Assembly: GCA_023053685.1 (NCBI GenBank)
Contig: JALIGW010000013.1
Coordinates: 12,860,001 to 12,924,000 of the forward strand
DNA length: 64,000 nucleotides
Source of the DNA: Diadophis punctatus similis
Taxonomy: Eukaryota > Chordata > Lepidosauria > Squamata > Dipsadidae
Direction of reading: 5' to 3'
Shown: in pieces, positions 36,701-51,700 of the stretch
Position numbering within the stretch: position 1 is the stretch's first letter
How the letters are laid out: each line of letters begins with the position of its first letter
Program-made: the position numbers and the translations under genes
The notes under the pieces: generated by a model
Seen by the model: only the letters and a program-made list of their open reading frames with translations
The model's database searches: none
Told to the model about the DNA's origin: nothing

Positions 36701-39700
36701 CACTTCAGTTAAAATGGCTGAACTACAATATCAGAAAAGCTAAAGTGATGGTAGATAAAGTAAAATAAGCATTAACCAGAGCACTCCATTTTCTACCTAA
36801 GAATGCTTTCGTTTGAGAAAGTTGGGTTCTCTCAATGCTGGCATCCAAAAGCAAATAAAGAAAATAGTGATTTTCAGAAAATTTGAGTATAAACCTGCAT
36901 TGAATTTTCTAGCTATCAGATGAATTTTTTAAAAATAAATTGGATGACAATACATTTAAAGGAGAATATTTGTACCTCAGGGTTGAATTGAGGGGTCCCA
37001 TTTGGTGCTCTCTGAACTTGGTTGTTTTCTTGCAGACAGTTCATTACCCAAACTAGGTAACATCCTCAATGCTAGACAATACATTTATTGTACCTTTTAA
37101 AAATCATTCTTCTAAAAATATTCATCATAATGCTTGATAGTCTTCATTCAAAGCAGTGGTATCAAACTCACATTGTCATGTTTTGTCACGTGACGTATCA
37201 TGACTTCCCCCCCTTCGCTAAAACAGGGGTGGGTGTGGCCAGTGTGTGACGCATCCGGCCTGTGGGCCGCAAGTTTGACACCCCTGATTCAAAGCATCAA
37301 ATCTGATTCAAAACATCTGCTTATTTTTCAACACCCACTTGCCATCTAGAGGTATATAGGAAATTAACAGCAAAATGGGAAGGGAACATCATACATCAAA
37401 GATAAGAATTCTCATGATGATATTTAATTCTACCTACTAACCTTTGCAGGTCTTTGTGGCCTCATCATAAGTGTAACCAGTGTCACAAACACAGGTGTAA
37501 GACCTTATTAAATTTTTACACTGAGCTTCTCCACAGATCCCTGCTGTTGCAGCACATTCATCAATATCTGGAAAAGAGCAAAAAGTAAAGATAATCAACA
37601 ATAACAATCAGAGTATCAACAATGTTTCACAGGCCTAACTCATTCTCTTTCTATTGTTATAACTGCATAATGGAATTAGGAAATGACTTCAGCAGAAACA
37701 AAAGGCTGGTATTCTGCAAAATGTACAGCACTTCTGGGTAAATGCTGTAAAATTATTAAAAATGGGGAACAGAGAGGAGGAGAATCACAGGAAAAAGTGT
37801 GAAGCAATGTTAGAAGGGGGTCAGGGTTTTGAGACAAAAAGGATCACAGGATAGGAAATTACCAGCTGTTTGGCTGGGGAAAAGCTTCTTTCAGTCAACA
37901 ATGAGGGTTTTGGGCATAGTTCCCTTAATGGAACAGGCTGTATAGATCATGTTTACATGCACATTTGAATTTGTTTCTGCATTATGAAAATGAGGCATCT
38001 AATGTAATGAATGGAGGATACACAGTCAAATCTTGCAGTGTAGATAGTAGCATGTGGCACCACCCATTTTTCAGCAACTAGTCTGTACATAGCAAATTTC
38101 ATGCAGAATAGTATAGCTGGCATCCATACATACCCACCACGCCATTCCCTTTTAGGTTAAGCAATGTTATGCACAGCATAGAAAAGGAGTAAACCAAAAG
38201 AAATTAAAGGCATCAGAGAAGAAAAAGAGAAGAAATATAACCAACACTAGTTTATACCAACATCATTCCATATTCTCTTTGCTTCTGACAGATTCGTCCT
38301 CTGCTTCATATGCTGCCTGTTTTTTTTTTAAACTATGTTCTGAGGATGTCATCAACTTTATCTTACCATGACTTTCTCGGCCTTCACCTTTTGATCCATT
38401 CGTTCACTCTGCCTTCATCTATTGGTTGAGGAATTCCAATTTTCATTCATTCTCACTCTATGACAAACTACATCCTCATACAGGTAGTCCTCGATGTACA
38501 ACTATTCCTTTAGTGACCGTTCAAAGTTACAATGGCATTGAAAAAAGTGACTTATGACCAGTTTTCACATTTATGACCCCTGCAGCATTCCCATGGTCAT
38601 GTGATTAAAATTCAGGTGCGTGAATGTTTTATGACAGTTCCACTGTCCCAGGGTCATGTGATCACTATTTATAACCTTCCCACCCGGTTTTCAACAATCA
38701 AAGTCAATGGGGAAAGTCAGATTTGCTTAGCGACTACAGGATTTACTTAACAACTACACTGATTCACTTAACAACTGTGGCAAAAGAGTTGTAACATAGG
38801 GCAAAATTCAATTAACAACTGCCTTGCTTAGCAATGAAAATTTTGGGCTCAATAGTGGTCGTAAGTCAAAGACTACCTATACCTCTTTTACTTCTTTTTA
38901 TACTCATCATTCAGTTTTGCATTCAGGAGCATATTCCTTTCACAATGTTTCATTCTTCACCCTATTTTTCTTGTTTTACTACACATTGAGCCATGGTGGC
39001 ATAGTGGCTAGAATGCTGCATTGCAGGCTAATTCTTCCCACTGCCAGGAACTTGATCCTGATCAGCTGAAGGTTGACTCAGCCTTCCATCCTTCCAAGAT
39101 TGGTAAAATGAGGACCCAGACTTCAGAATTAATAAAAGGTAATTTAAGGAATGGGGATGCAACCATAGCATTTGTCTGCAAATTTTATGCATGATTCAAG
39201 TAAAGGACTTGGCTACTTTCGTGAGCTACATACAGATACTACTATGTTCATGCCCCACATGCTGTGAGGAACATTTTCTAGTCTATTTTCAAAGTGCTGC
39301 ACAACCTTAATGCCGAACTCTTTCTCTACTTAACACTGTTTGCCCATTTTAATCTTCTTTGCCAGCTGCATTTCCACAAATGAGTTATAAAATACGTTTA
39401 CAGCTCCCTCCCCATCTAGGCATTTTCCAAATGTATTGGAATTGCAATTACGCTAGCTGACATTATGAGAAATTGCTATTTGTTTTATTTTGAAAATGTT
39501 GGCATGCTGCTTCTCATTGTAAACAAAACTGAAATAGAGGTAGATCAGTAGTGGGTTCTAAAACCCTTTAATACTGGTTCGCGCTCGCGCGCACACGTGA
39601 TGCTTCTGCGCATGCGCAGAAGCGTCCTGGGTGGATGGGCGGAGCCTCCCGCTGTCGCCTCTACCGGTTCTAAGAACCGGTCCGAACCAAGAGCAACCCA

Positions 39701-42700
39701 CTGCTGATATAGATAATCAGTACCTTCCATGAATGTGTACAGTTGAGTCATTATTCTTTCAATAATCCAGTGTTTCTCAACCTTGGCAACTTTAAAATGT
39801 ACAGACTTCAACATTACTGAGAGCTAATTTGATCTAGTCATTAAGGAACCAGGCTAGAAAGCAGGAGGCCGGGAGTTCTAGTCCTTAGACATGAAAACCA
39901 GCTAGGTGACTTTGAGCCAGTCACTCTCTCACCCAATCCACCTCACAAGGTTGTTGTTGTGGGGAAAATAGGAGGAGAAATGTGTGTTGGGTATGTTCGC
40001 CACCTTGAGTTATTTGTAAAAATAATAAAGGTGGGATAAAAATAAATAAAGTTGTTTGCTGAGGAATTCTGGGAGTTGAAGTCCATACATCTTAAAGCTG
40101 CCAAGTTGAGAAACATTGCAATAAATTGTCTCACACGGGGATATTTATCACTAGGTGACACTAATGAAGATTCCATGGAACCAAAGGTAGACACCATCCA
40201 TAATGCAAGATTGCAATCCTTCCTGGAACTATCCAGCCAAGTTTGCTTAACTTGCTGATAAAATAGGCCTTATGAGGTATGATCAAAAGAAAATGTGAAA
40301 CAAAAAAAAAATTGTCACGAAGTGTCTTGCAAATACTTCAAGTTCCAAAAGCTGGAATGATGCCCCAAAACAAAATGGTGCCTCAAGCACATGTCTCAGC
40401 CTCTGCAGAATGTGGTTTCTCAGCAACAGCTCCAGTTAGGAAGTGTTTGCCGCTACTGTACAGCTCTTTTCTTCCTTTAACCTTCTCCCTCTCCCCTCCA
40501 CAATCTCTGTCCAGGCAACATTATTGTCATTTTATTCTTTACTGGCTTCCAGTGTGCAGAACATTAACATTCTGTTCAACAGGCTGAAGTACTATAATTT
40601 AAATTACAGAAAACATATCCATTGTTATTGGCCACCTGTCATCAGAACATTTCTGAGATGAGTAAACTCTCTAGAGATTATTTTTCTCTCGGGTGACTGC
40701 ACACTTCTTGTATACCCTAGGTCATTCTCTAATACAATGCAATATAATAAAACTAAGAAAAACTATATTTTACTTTGCCAAATATTGCTTTTTAGCTCCA
40801 GAAGGAGCCAGTTGGCTGGAGCATTTTGGCATAATATGCCAATCCTTTGTGAATCACTCTTTTGCTATGGGGTTGGAGCGTTCTGTGGTATGACTGCAGA
40901 CATGCTTAGGCATGCATTCCTGGCTGTTCCTATTGAAATCTTAAACCACAGTTGTGAGAAAGTCAGAAGCAATAGCAACTGCTCTGTTTAGCCTTCAGAA
41001 TTATTTATGCTAATAAAGATAGCAAGTAGCTCAGGGTTAATGTGGTTTATAAATTTTATCTGGATTAGAATAATTTATTGCTGGCTCATAAATTCACTTA
41101 GAACATATCCACAATAAACATTTTAATCCTCGAGATGCCATTTTTTTCTTTCATCAAGATAGCTACCCTTTTATATAATAATGGAACAATAGATTCTCAT
41201 CAGAGGTATGTAGCTTTCACTCACTCTTACAGAATTTGTGCAGTAACCTTCTCATAAAGTGTTGTTGATAGAACATGTCAAAAGATCCAGCAATCATAAC
41301 TTGCCACAGTGTTTGAACTGGCAAACTAGGGGTTGGCATCAACACCAAAAAGGAGAAAGAGGAAGCAGGAAAAAAGAACTGGAATAGATCAAATTAGATT
41401 CAAAATAGGCTAGTTCATGTAATGCCAAAGGTGAATTTCATATTATTCTTGTCTATTTCATAGCTTACCTTTGCATGATTTATTGTCACTCATAAGAGCA
41501 TAGCCGGTGTAACATGAGCAGTGATAGCTGCCTAGCTTGTTATAACAGATCTGTTTACATCCGCCATTGTGATCTGCACATTCATTAATATCTAGAAATG
41601 GAAAAAGATTGTTTCAGTTTCCAAACAAACTCCAACAAAAGAATGTGAAACAAGACATTCATCTCTTTATATGTATCATTTCATTAAATCCCACATGTTG
41701 TATATGCAAGATTTTATCATCTCTGGTTTAATTTTCAAGTCAATTTACAATGTGTAAATTTACTTATTTATGCAGTTATTCACAAGCGTCTTCCTATACT
41801 GCATTAAGTTTTTAAGCTGACCGGAGCAATAAGCTATGCAGAATCTCTTTCAATCAAGTCTTTGGTTATTCAATTTTAATGGGTCCATTGATCTATTTGC
41901 TAATTACAGTCTCTCTTGTCATGAGCAGCAAGATTTCCTAGAATAACTCTGTTAATCTCCATCTGGAGATTTCAAAGATTGAAACTTTTATGTAAAAAAA
42001 AAATCCATATTCTGTAAATAAACCATATTTTTCTTCATCCAAAAGCCAGAATTATAGAAGTACAGGTAGTCCTCAACTTACAAGTTTGTTTAGTGACCAT
42101 TCAAAGTTATAACTGCATTGAAAAAAGTGGCTTATGACTGTTTTTCCCCACTTATCATTGTTGCATTATCCCCAAACCATGTGATCAAAATTTAGATGCT
42201 TGGCAACTGACTCACATTTATGACAGTTGCAATGTCCCGGGTTCATGTGATCACCATTTGAAACCTTCTGACACGCAAAGTCAATGGGGAAGCCAGATTC
42301 ACTTAACAACCATGTTACTAACTTAACAACTACAGTGATTCACTTAACAACTATGTTAACAAAGGTCATAAAAATGGGGCAAAACTCACTTAACAACTGT
42401 CTTGCTTAGCAACAGAAATTTTGGGTTCAATTGTGGTTGTGAGTTGAGAACTACCCATACCAGCAGCTCAGACCTAGGCTTACCTTTATCACACGTCTTG
42501 CCTTCCCAGCCTCTCTTACAGTGGCAAAGGTATCCACCTTTCAGATCTTCACATTTTATAGTACCATCTCTGTGACACGGGTTAGGAGAACATTGGTCTG
42601 GTAAATCTAGGCCAGAAAACAAACCTTGTAAAATGTTTATCCTTGACTCATATTGTTCAGAACGATGAGATTGGTATTACTCTTCAAAATAATCCCGAGA

Positions 42701-45700
42701 AGGCATTATTCTCTTGTATAAGGAGGAATAACATTGGTAGAATTGCATCATTGTATAATGTTATTTTCTAGGCCATATGCCCAATTACAGAAAAGGTATG
42801 TCTCACCAAAGTAAAAGAGTTTTGTTCTGGAGAGCATTGTGGGTTTTTAAAAAAAGCATGGAAAATATTTCTCAATTTACCTTCCTCATTCTAAGTTTGA
42901 AATCAGCTTTCTGAGAAACTGTTCTGTGTTTGCTTTTTTTCCCCTCCAAAAAAAAAAAAAGTCCTGATACTACAATTGTTAATTTTAGGCAAGAGAAAAA
43001 CACTACCAACACACATCTTACTAGAACACCCTGAAACTATGATACATATTGTTTGTATAGAGGGTTCAACGTGAACTCTATACATACATGCATACATGCC
43101 AATTAAATGTTATATTCAATAAACAAAAGAGAATGAGACCTAACACAGGATACTCAGTGAACCTTTTTGTACTGTGTATGTTTCAGTGCCTGCATAGATA
43201 CATAAAAGCACCCTTTTCTCCCTCATGACTGCATGTACAGCATGCATAAACATATGAAAACACAGATCTGAACATATGACATATACAAACATATGCTAAA
43301 ACAGGCAAATGCACAAAATAAATAATAGTGCACCATGAATCTTTCTTAAACAAACTAGCTAATTCTTACATATCCTAGATACCAAACAATAAAACTGTAA
43401 GGAATTATTTTTTTTTAGCTTTTAAAACAATCAACTGTTTATATTCCACCCTCCCTATGCTGATCTATGACCAAAATAAAGATTGGGCTGATAGGCATGG
43501 CAGACAAAAAAAGAAAGACAAATGCTGAGGTAAAATTGCTTAGGAAATTCTTTATCAATAATGATGCCTGAAAATATCTTCTTCAGAGCTGAAGAAGCTT
43601 CTTGGATGAGAAGCAAAACGTCTTCAAGGAAAAAACAAAGTCTAGTTGTCTTTTGGAAAAAAGCACTTTTGGTATGTCTGAAAATGTACTCATGATTTTC
43701 TCTGTCCTAAAAGCCACAATAAATATTTTTATTCAATTGTTCAAATAAATTATTCTAATAATGACAAGAATGTTACATCTCTAGCCATGTATTTGGTCGT
43801 GCTATTTGGGCACCAACTGACTCCTTACTGCATGTCACCAGGTACACAAGTAACATGCACACTAAGAAGAAAAGTATAGAGAACTATTCACATTCTAATG
43901 TTTTCTGTATTTTTCTAAAGGGAAGGAAAGCCATAATCTAGAACACAAGAGCAATATTGCTGACAGCCTCCCAAATAGACCAGACAGGAAACACAACAAA
44001 ATGAGCTAATTCTACTTCATTGTCGATCTATATTAACAGAGTCTTGCAAGTCTGAAAGTACACACCTCCCACTGCTTGGGTGAATCCTTTCTAAGTTTCT
44101 TTCTCTGACCATTATTCAGCTGCATGATCTCCCCGCCCAATCTGATTGTTCTTTAGGTAGCATCTGTTCCCCTTGTTTCCCAGTGTCGTTCTCACATACC
44201 ATTATGTCTGCGCACTTAGAGATATCCCATCATTTTATTTTTTTACTTCTACATGGTGATTGCTTGATGAATAATAAGGTTAACAAGTTGAACATTAGAA
44301 TGGCTATTTAGACTTTTTCAAACATTTTCTTTTGTTCTCAATTATCATAAGGCTACCTCAAAGAAGATGGTCAATTTATACTTCCCAAGTCTGATCAGAG
44401 TTGGAGTCCTTATTCTGGAGTCCTTATTCTTTTATCATAGCAAACCATTCTGATGTTGAGCAAGGCAAAACTCATAATTAAGAATGGTATGTAAGTACCC
44501 TCTGGCAAGGGCAGACATACCTACAATATTTTTATCTTGAAACCCAGAAATAGTACGTACTGCTTGATAAGGTCAATATAAATACTAAGTACTAATAAAA
44601 GCTAACATAACATAACAAAATACATTGTCCTTCCTCTCTTTCTGAAGTAAGGAAGCTCATGAAAAAGAAGCTGGCAAAAACTGAATAGAAGAACATCCAA
44701 CATTGTGAAGGTGAATCAGGATAAACCATTCCTGTGACCCCGTTATAGATTACACTCACCAAGAAAATACCATTTAAAAATCCTGCCTGAAAATTCTTGC
44801 TTAGCAGGTAGAATTTTATTTCTGTAGTTGCTGAGGTTTTTGTTTGTTGGTAGAAAAGAATAGATAAATTGGTGGACTTGCCTTATATTGATGACTTGGC
44901 AAATTCACACTGTTCTTGCAAAAGAGCAGTGTTTCTCAACCATAACAAATTTAAGAATTGTAATACTGGCTGGGGAATTCTGGGAGTTGAAGCCCACATA
45001 TTTTTAAATTGCTAAGTCTGAGAAACACTATATAAGAGGAAAGTAAATGTATTAAAGTTTCAGATACATGTTTCCTTCAAATGTAACTGTTATTCTCATA
45101 CTTGATAGGAGAACAGATCTGATGGGACTCTCAATTTTTTGACACATTTGATATTTTTGCTCTGCAGGCAAACCAACTACTGGAGAAAAAAATGATTTTT
45201 CCTGATAACTATAATGTTATATTATGCAGTACATTTCCACACTGCATATTGCTTAGTGTTCATGTTTCAAACAGGAGATGAAGTCAATAAACACAATAAT
45301 TTTATAGTAACAGCTATTATTTGCTTTCTCTTTTAGTGAATTATGTACTCAAGTATCCATATAAACAAAATACAGACTGGTGATGGAACAATTACATTAG
45401 AGAATATCCCAAATTATTACATTAATTGTAATGCAACCCAAAGACGCAAAAGTACATTAAAGGAAAAAAACCCTAATCCCTAGTGCCAAGTCTATTTAAG
45501 AAAAAACTATATAGAGCAGACAGGATACATTTTCTACATGTAAATAAGCAGTTCTCATCTTTATGTTATTATAAAGTCCAAGTCAAGACTTTCAGTGTTT
45601 CTCTTTTCATAATCTAAATATTACAGATGCATTTTGCTATTTTTCTCATTTAGATTCAAAAGGATCCAGGAAATTACAACATTGCCATGGGCAAGCAATG

Positions 45701-48700
45701 TTTGAAACTCTGTAAGTAACACACATACTTCTGAGATAGCAGCTTGCCTAAGGCAACTGAGCCTGGCTTTAATTCTGTTCTTTTCTGTTCTATTCTAATC
45801 CACCTTTCAAGAATATAGCCTTCCCAAGACTGTTTTCAAAGGAAAATCTTTGCAGGGTGTTGTTAAGATTACCAAAACATGTGAAGCAATTGATCACTTG
45901 GGAAAAGCAGGACACGCAGTATAAATATTATATATTTCATTTTATAATTTTGAGATATGCTTTGTCTTTCAAGTATTCTTTTGGTTCTGTTTTTCAGTCT
46001 CATATAAGCAAAAGTTTCAAACAATAATTCTGCCTACAAAATTTTGTAAAGAAAGCCAGAAAATTGGAAAATTAGAGGACTGTTACATAAACACCATGCC
46101 CAGTTGCCTTACTGCTTTTTCTCTAGTATGCTCAGCCTCAGACAATGCATCAGAAACATTTGATATGGTTTATTCTTCAGATGGAAATAATTATCATAAA
46201 AAGCAAAGCCGTATCAAGTTCATCATACTAGGCTCTTGAATATTACGTTTAATGTCCTCCATGAACAAAAATACTGGAAAACCCTGGCAACTATTCACAA
46301 ATTAAAACACACAACTGATCCTGATCATTCTATTGAAAATCTGGCTGTCCCATGCTTAATTACGTAATGCTTCTACAGCGCTTTCTAACTTCTTCAATTA
46401 CAGGGAAATATATTCCAAAATGTATCAGTAGCACTTGCCCCCAAATATGAAGATTTGTTTCTCAGTAATCAGCTTTGGGACCAAGGGACAATTCAGAATG
46501 GATTCACATGACTATACAAATATTTAGCATGAGTTGGGGATGGGTGGGGGTCATTTACAATATTTGTATAACCTTAAATGAAATCCAGTGTAGTGTGTGA
46601 TGCACTTGGAATATTGAACCCATTTCCCCCCAAACTGTGGAGTTCTACACATTGATTCAACCACATTCTCTCAGCCTAACTACCCCACAAGATCATTATA
46701 AGAATTGCATATTCCACCTGGCCTCCATATGTCAATAACGGAAGAGTTGCATAGCACTGTAGATTTAAAGGCAAAGGGGGACTTCAGAATGCACATAAGC
46801 GTACAGCACAAGCACCTGTCTACAACTACTTAAGCCAAACATGTCTTTTCATGGAAACACACAACAACTGCAAAGGAAAGCTATGCAATCCCTGTGCATC
46901 TACTTTAAAGAGATGCAGATAAGCAAGGTGGCAAAATGTAGATACAAAATTACAACATGCACAAGATGTCATCATGCCAATATCACCACTACATACTTGC
47001 ATCTTCATGTCTTGAATACATGCACATATTTGCAATATTGTATGATGTCAGCATGGACATGTTATCATTTGCCACCCCAGCACAGATGGGTAGGCAGTTT
47101 GTTACCTGAATAATTCCTTTGTTGCCTTTGAATCTGAAGCACTGTACAACTGGTGAAATAATTATAATGTGCAACATAATAAATAATGTCTTAGGATAAG
47201 TTTAGGGTGTTCATTGCATCTTGACATAAACAAAAAAAATCAGACGAAGAAACTTAATTGAATAACACTTGTATGTAATAGTGTTTCATTGACAACTAGA
47301 AAAAATTGGGGATGCCACGCAGTACCTTGATCTTTTGAAAAAATCTACCCAAGAGATGATATCTGACTATGATAAAGGAACCAGGTAATGTAGACTGACT
47401 GAAATGGCCTTTTAATTGTTGAAGGAAACCACTCTTCAACATCTTATTTAATGGTCCTTGCAAGTTCCCATCACAAGTGTTTGCTACACTTCCAAACCTA
47501 CTCAACAATTCACTGATTGAGGGAGTCTTTGGTGCTCTCTGAGCTTGGTTGTTTTCTTGCAGACATTTCATTACCCAAAGTAGGTAACATATCAATGCTA
47601 GCTAGTAAAGAGCGGGGTTTGCTCTCAGTTTATATTGCCCTGTCAGTGTTGGTGGGGTTGGTCTTAGAGCAGGGGTGAAATGCAGCCGGCTCTAACTGGC
47701 TCGCGCTGGCCAGTAGGGCCGACTGCGCAAAGCCCCGCCCACCCGTTGTCATGTCCTTTTTTGGGGACGGTTTTCAGGCTCTGCGCATGCGCAGAAGGCG
47801 CGCACACATTTGCGAGCCAATAGGGAAGATAAGTGGATTTCACCCATCTTAGAGGTTCTTTGGTTGAGCTGTGTACTGTTGGCTTGTTTGTCAGTTTCTT
47901 GTTTGGGGTATTGTTTACTTGATTGTTGGTTTGATGTTAATCTTGGAATTAATATATGCTCATCTGAGAGCTGATTTTGCTAGATAGGTGCTTTGATCTC
48001 TTTGTTCCTCCTTTGGCTTGTTGATTATCTTGTTTGCAGAGGCTATAGATATTATTTATGTCTATTTGTCTATTGATGGCTAATCTGTCAGAGTGCCAGG
48101 CTTATAGAAATTCCCTGATGTTTTGGGACTTGGCTTGGTCTAGGATGGTCATAGTTTCCCAATTGAAACTATAGTTAAATCTGACCATATGTCATGGAAT
48201 TAAAGAGTTTTCATCAGGTCTTCTGATTACTAGTTGGTATTCATGGATGCGTTTTGCCAGTCTTCTGCCTGTTTGTCCTACACAGTGGTTGTTGCAGTCA
48301 TTACACTGTATGTTGTAGATGACTCCCGTTTTTTCTTCTTCTGGGGCTGCTGGGTCTTTTGGTTTGCTTAGGATGTTTTGAAGGGCTTTAGTTAACTTGT
48401 GTGGTATTCTGATTTTATGTGGTTGTAGTAGTCTGTAGTAGGCTTCTGTGATGTTCTTGGTGGCATGGCAGTGTTATTCTTTTTAGAATTTGTGTTAGTT
48501 ATGCTGTATTGGATTGATTGGTAAGGCACTTTTTGATTTATTTATTTAAATTATTTATTTAAATGGATTTATATGCCGCCCAACTCCCAGAGGACTCTGG
48601 GCGGCTAACATGTCAATCCATTTTCCAATATAAAAAGACACAACAATTTAAAAGCTACAAAAATTAAAATGATAAAGTTGCACGGATATCCATTTTGTTG

Positions 48701-51700
48701 GAATGTGTTGTATAGATGCTCTGTTTCTTTTTTCTGCTGTTCATAGATTAACTCCAAGATTAACATCACACTAAAAATCAAGTAAACAATACCCCAATCA
48801 AGAAATAGCCAAACAAGCCAACAGTACACAGCTCAACCAAAGAACCTCTAAGACCATCCCCACCAACACTGACAAGGCAATATAAACTGAGAACAAACCC
48901 CATTCCTTACTAACACTGATGATGTTACCTAGTCTGGGTAATGAAACGTCTGAAATAAAACAACCAAAGGCAGAGAGCACCAAAGACCACTCATTTCAAC
49001 CCTATGCTACAAATAGTCTCCTTTATTAATTCACTGATTGCTGATAATCACAGAAGACTAAACCATATCACCTTTGCAATATCTGAGACTAGTTGTTAAT
49101 ATGTATTTATCCTTCTGAGTTCAACTCTTTTGTACGGTAGTAAGTGAAACAATGGCAAGGAGAACCAGCATTAGCTTTTGCTAATACTAAACTGATAAAA
49201 GAGAGAGGGGAATAACGTAGGTCACTCTGAGGTTTGCAGAAATCTGAACTTGGGATTTCTACACTGGACTAAAATGGTTTTGTATCCAGCAATTGTAGAA
49301 CCGTGGGATGCTTTTGAAGCATGTACCATCCCTTATAAATAATACCTTTAAAATGTTTTGTTGTATGTTTCCTTTTTAAAGTTTTACACAATTTCCAATC
49401 TTTTTTCTTCAACTCTTTTTTTAAAAAACCCTCTTCCTACTTAAATTTTGATACTAAAGTGTCTGTGTGTTGATTTAAAAAAGGAATTTCCATTGAATTA
49501 TCTATTATTATCTATCGGTTTCTCTTTTAATATAGTACTTAAAACTCACTTATAATAGAACTATTGTATCATTTCTGTTTTGTTTTCTGTTCATATTTTG
49601 CCTGATAAATCATAGTTTGAGCTCACATGCTTGTGTTCAAAGTGATGTCCTACAAAATTCAATTTGATACTTCAACTCCATTTAAATACTTCAAATCCAT
49701 TTAAATAAATAAACTAAGTATACATAGGACTGAAGCCCTTCTCTCTCTTTAAAATAATCTTCTTTTAATCTTCACAATAGATCTGAATTCTTTAATCCCG
49801 AAAGGACACTCAAGGGAACGCAAATCCATGCTCAAAACCATTTACTTTGAAATATTATGAGTCTTTTAGAAATAAATTATGTATTTCCATCTACATTTTG
49901 AAATTGATTTTAAACTTTTCTTTGCTGCATCTCTGCCCCAAATTTCCACAAAGGGGAATTCCTTTAATTTTACTTTCACTGGTGTCTTCCCTAGTTCTTT
50001 CCTCTGCTATTACCTCCTTGGCTTCCCATGGGTCTACTTTATTTTTGCCTTGTTTAATTTCCACTTGGCATGAGTCTTTTCCTGACACTCTATCTTGGTT
50101 TATCTTCACACAAGCTTTACAAGTTTGTTTGTACAGAGGCATATACAGACTGTCAGTTGGCACAATCACCAATTGCTATTTAAGACATTCTGCACTCTTC
50201 TATGGCTCACGCTGTTATTGTACATCTTGAATCTTTCTTGAATCTTTCCTTTCTTGAATCTTTCCTTTCAGCAGCTAAACATTTAAGTAATATTATACAC
50301 AAGGGTCCTGAAATGTAATATTATATACAGGGTCCTGCTTTGCATTTTATTAAGATTCACCAAGTTGTCCAAAAACATCTAGTTAATCTAAACCAGTGTT
50401 TCTCAACCCTGGCAACTCAAAGATATTAAAGTTGCCAAGGTTGAGAAACACTGATCTAAGCCATAGTCTTCTCTAACATCCAACTGCAAACCATGGTTAA
50501 GAAAATAATAGTTCACAGCTTATATTAAACACTAAAATATATTAAGCTCAATAAAATAGAAGCATCCGATGCCTCTGAAATGCAATGCTCAACTTAAAAT
50601 CGGCGGCTAAGCCACAAAATTATTTGTTTGCATTTATATTTTATTTTCCTTTTTGAAATGTTAGCAAGATGTTTTAAAATCATGGTTTAGCACTGTGTAT
50701 GCATGCAGCAAGTACCAGTGAGGGAAAGAAAATGGAAAAATAAGGGATACAAGTTCCACTTTGGCACATTCTTGTAATATTAGACCACTATTTAGCATAA
50801 TATACAAACTCTCGATACTGTAAATTATTAGAAGCAGGCTGGAGTGCGAATCCTCCCCCATGCTAGACCCACACAGGGATGTTACAAATGCCTAAAAGAT
50901 AGAAAGATGAAAAATGCTTACTATGCACACACGTATGTAAACTTGGACTTCTTGCAGCTGGTGACCCATAGTCCCGAATACAGTCTAAAGAAAATGCAAA
51001 AAGTATTATTAAGCCATATGCCAAAATGGATTGATTGCTAATTTCCCATTCTATACTCAGCATGTTTGCTCTTCTACTGAATTATTCATATATGTATAGA
51101 TATATCTATACATCCATAAATATACCTGCCCTTTTATTTTAGAATATGATTCTTCCATTTTCCCAATATTATGCAGGAGATGACCAGGCTGACCCTGAGG
51201 GAAGGGACAAATGCCTCATAAGTCAAGATTTCTTAATTTTTTTTAAAGAAGGGGAATGGTGCCTGGATCATTGCAAAAGATCATATAAGAACTGACTTCT
51301 ATGGCAGATTAATATGCATACAGATTGTGCCTGGCAACAAAACAACACTATCAAACATGTATAGGATGTAACTGCAACTCACCCAAATATCTCGGGTAGA
51401 AATAATCCTGTGAAAGAGAGAAAAAAGCATTTATTGGAAAGACACATTTAATCTAAAGTGACATTAAGATTAAAATAAAGGCTAACAGTTTAATAATGGA
51501 GCAATACAATTTGAATGTGGTGTTAGGTATTTGCTCATCCTATTGATCCCATTACCATTAAACAAAGCATTTTTGCTTTTATAGAGCCCTGAGTCACACT
51601 ACTGAAGGTTAATGGCTGAATACTCAAGAGTAAACATCCAAGTTTATACTGCTTACTCATCAGTAAATCTGCTGATTAAGGAAACTTGAGCTGCCCGCTT

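Noticed and set aside
47296..47595. 99-codon - strand frame
   Set aside because: It overlaps the Penelope-like terminal region at one end and otherwise shows no recognisable similarity.
49847..50230. 127-codon + strand frame
   Set aside because: No domain, no splice-consistent context and no similarity recognised; probably chance in AT-rich intron.
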